Shown here piece after piece: positions 5,115-5,453 of a DNA stretch of 5,453 nucleotides. The notes under the pieces are model-generated. The model was not told the DNA's origin, ran no database searches, and saw nothing but the letters and a program-made list of their open reading frames with translations. The translations under genes and the position numbers were made by a program. Every line of letters starts with the position of its first letter. Positions within the stretch are counted from its first letter, which is position 1. This stretch comes from XYB2-FULL-45-11 sp964360375 (GTDB lineage: Bacteria > Patescibacteriota > Patescibacteriia > UBA9934 > GWF2-40-263), in contig CAYHWG010000060.1 of assembly GCA_964360375.1 (NCBI GenBank), forward strand, positions 1 to 5,453, given 5' to 3'.

Positions 5115-5170
5115 TGTCATTGCGAGCCTTGCCTGCCGGCAGGCAGGGAGTCAGACGACGCGGCAATCTT
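5115..5170 (-). repeat. REP-like element, right copy, with GC-rich palindrome
   Basis: Read on the minus strand this shares AAGATTGC, CGTCGTC, TGACTCC and TCGCAATGACA with the element at 32-71, but carries an insert with the 16-bp palindrome TGCCTGCCGGCAGGCA (5130-5145). The outer parts ATTGC (5119-5123) and GCAAT (5163-5167) are also inverted, so the whole unit can fold. It ends 8 bp upstream of the dnaG start and would lie in the dnaG leader if the promoter is farther upstream. Palindromes of this type are frequently dispersed in CPR genomes (general knowledge). Confidence 0.7.
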
Positions 5171-5241
5171 TTACCCCCATCGATTACTCATGAGCTTATC
5201 GGATTTTGACCCTAAAAGCAAAACAGCTTGTAAGTAAACCG
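5171..5241. other. Intergenic region between divergent dnaG and tRNA-Ser
   Basis: No gene is visible here. The dnaG promoter should lie in this part or slightly to its right on the minus strand. The best hand-found pair is TTTTGC and GATAAG with a 17-nt spacer (about 5191-5219), but its -35 is poor, so I do not call it as a promoter. Confidence 0.4.
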
Positions 5242-5270
5242 TTGTCTTTTTTTATCTGATCCTGTATATT
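5242..5270 (+). promoter_or_regulatory. Sigma-70-type promoter for tRNA-Ser
   Basis: TTGTCT (-35, 5242-5247) and TATATT (-10, 5265-5270) are separated by exactly 17 bp, with TG immediately before the -10. Transcription would start near 5277, giving a leader of about 44 nt before the tRNA. The leader holds a small stem-loop, TGTTGA/TCAACA (5285-5290/5295-5300). Confidence 0.6.
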
Positions 5271-5320
5271 TTCGATGCAATGAGTGTTGATTCTTCAACA
5301 AGCTCAGCTTATAAGAAAAT

Positions 5321-5409
5321 GGAGAGGTCGCATAGTTGGTCTAGTGCGCGGTCCTGGAAAGACCGTGTGTCGAAAGGCACCGGAGGTTCGAATCCTCTCC
5401 TCTCCGCCA
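5321..5409 (+). tRNA. tRNA-Ser(GGA)
   Basis: This class II tRNA is 89 nt long including an encoded CCA (5407-5409). It decodes UCC and UCU serine codons. The acceptor stem GGAGAGG (5321-5327) pairs fully with CCTCTCC (5399-5405), with discriminator G at 5406 as is usual for tRNA-Ser. The D-stem is GCA/TGC (5330-5332/5345-5347). The anticodon stem CGGTC/GACCG (5349-5353/5361-5365) closes the loop CTGGAAA with anticodon GGA at 5356-5358. The long variable arm GTGTC-GAAA-GGCAC is the serine hallmark. The T-arm GGAGG-TTCGAAT-CCTCT (5382-5398) has one G-U pair. The gene is divergent from dnaG and has its own promoter upstream. Confidence 0.97.
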
Positions 5410-5453
5410 AGAATCACATTTCGAAAAATCAAGGTTGGAAGCCTCGGCGCTTC

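Noticed and set aside
5291..5310. TTCTTCAACAAGCTCAGC resembling a widespread CTTCGACAAGCTCAG-type dispersed repeat
   Set aside because: Only one partial copy is present here, and the resemblance cannot be tested within the window.
5438..5453. Stem GAAGC/GCTTC at the right edge, perhaps the tRNA terminator
   Set aside because: The stem is only 5 bp and the window ends at its last base, so any following U tract cannot be seen.

Overview
This window carries the tail of a core information-processing locus from a bacterium. The gene order (minus strand: dnaG, then the primary sigma factor rpoD, then an ECF sigma gene with a small membrane protein) retains the dnaG-rpoD core of the classical macromolecular synthesis operon. 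Moderate GC content, weak or absent Shine-Dalgarno sequences, a Lys/Gln-rich tail on RpoD and a dispersed GC-rich palindromic repeat around CTGCCGGCAG together suggest a Patescibacteria (CPR)-type genome. That placement is an inference and is not proven here. TGA is used as a normal stop (ends of rpoD and of the ECF sigma gene), so there is no sign of UGA recoding.

Layout. Positions 1-654 hold no credible protein gene. They contain a REP-like inverted repeat at the left edge, then a chain of hairpins on the plus strand ending in a strong terminator-like hairpin at 615-640. Positions 655-1684 (minus) are a two-gene unit: an ECF-type sigma factor whose 3' end overlaps by 29 bp a single-pass membrane protein that is the likely anti-sigma factor. 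Positions 1685-1920 hold the ECF leader, with an 11-bp GC-rich hairpin, and a very long hairpin made of 8-nt tandem repeats followed by a U6 tract, the probable rpoD terminator. Positions 1921-3252 are rpoD and 3322-5106 are dnaG, separated by 69 bp that contain a 16-bp perfect palindrome. Positions 5115-5170 are a second REP-like copy, inverted relative to the one at the left edge. A divergent plus-strand tRNA-Ser(GGA), with its own promoter and an encoded CCA end, lies at 5321-5409.

How it fits together. DnaG primes lagging-strand DNA synthesis and RpoD directs housekeeping transcription; co-transcription of the two is an old bacterial arrangement. The ECF sigma and membrane protein form what looks like a self-contained signal-responsive transcription switch placed directly downstream of the housekeeping sigma gene.

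The best candidate for something undescribed is the plus-strand stretch at about 241-640. It has seven successive stem-loops, one with a GAAA tetraloop, and every imperfect pair I found in the main stems is a G-U wobble when read on the plus strand (it would be an A-C mismatch on the minus strand). That asymmetry points to a plus-strand structured RNA, but I cannot match it to any known RNA family by eye.
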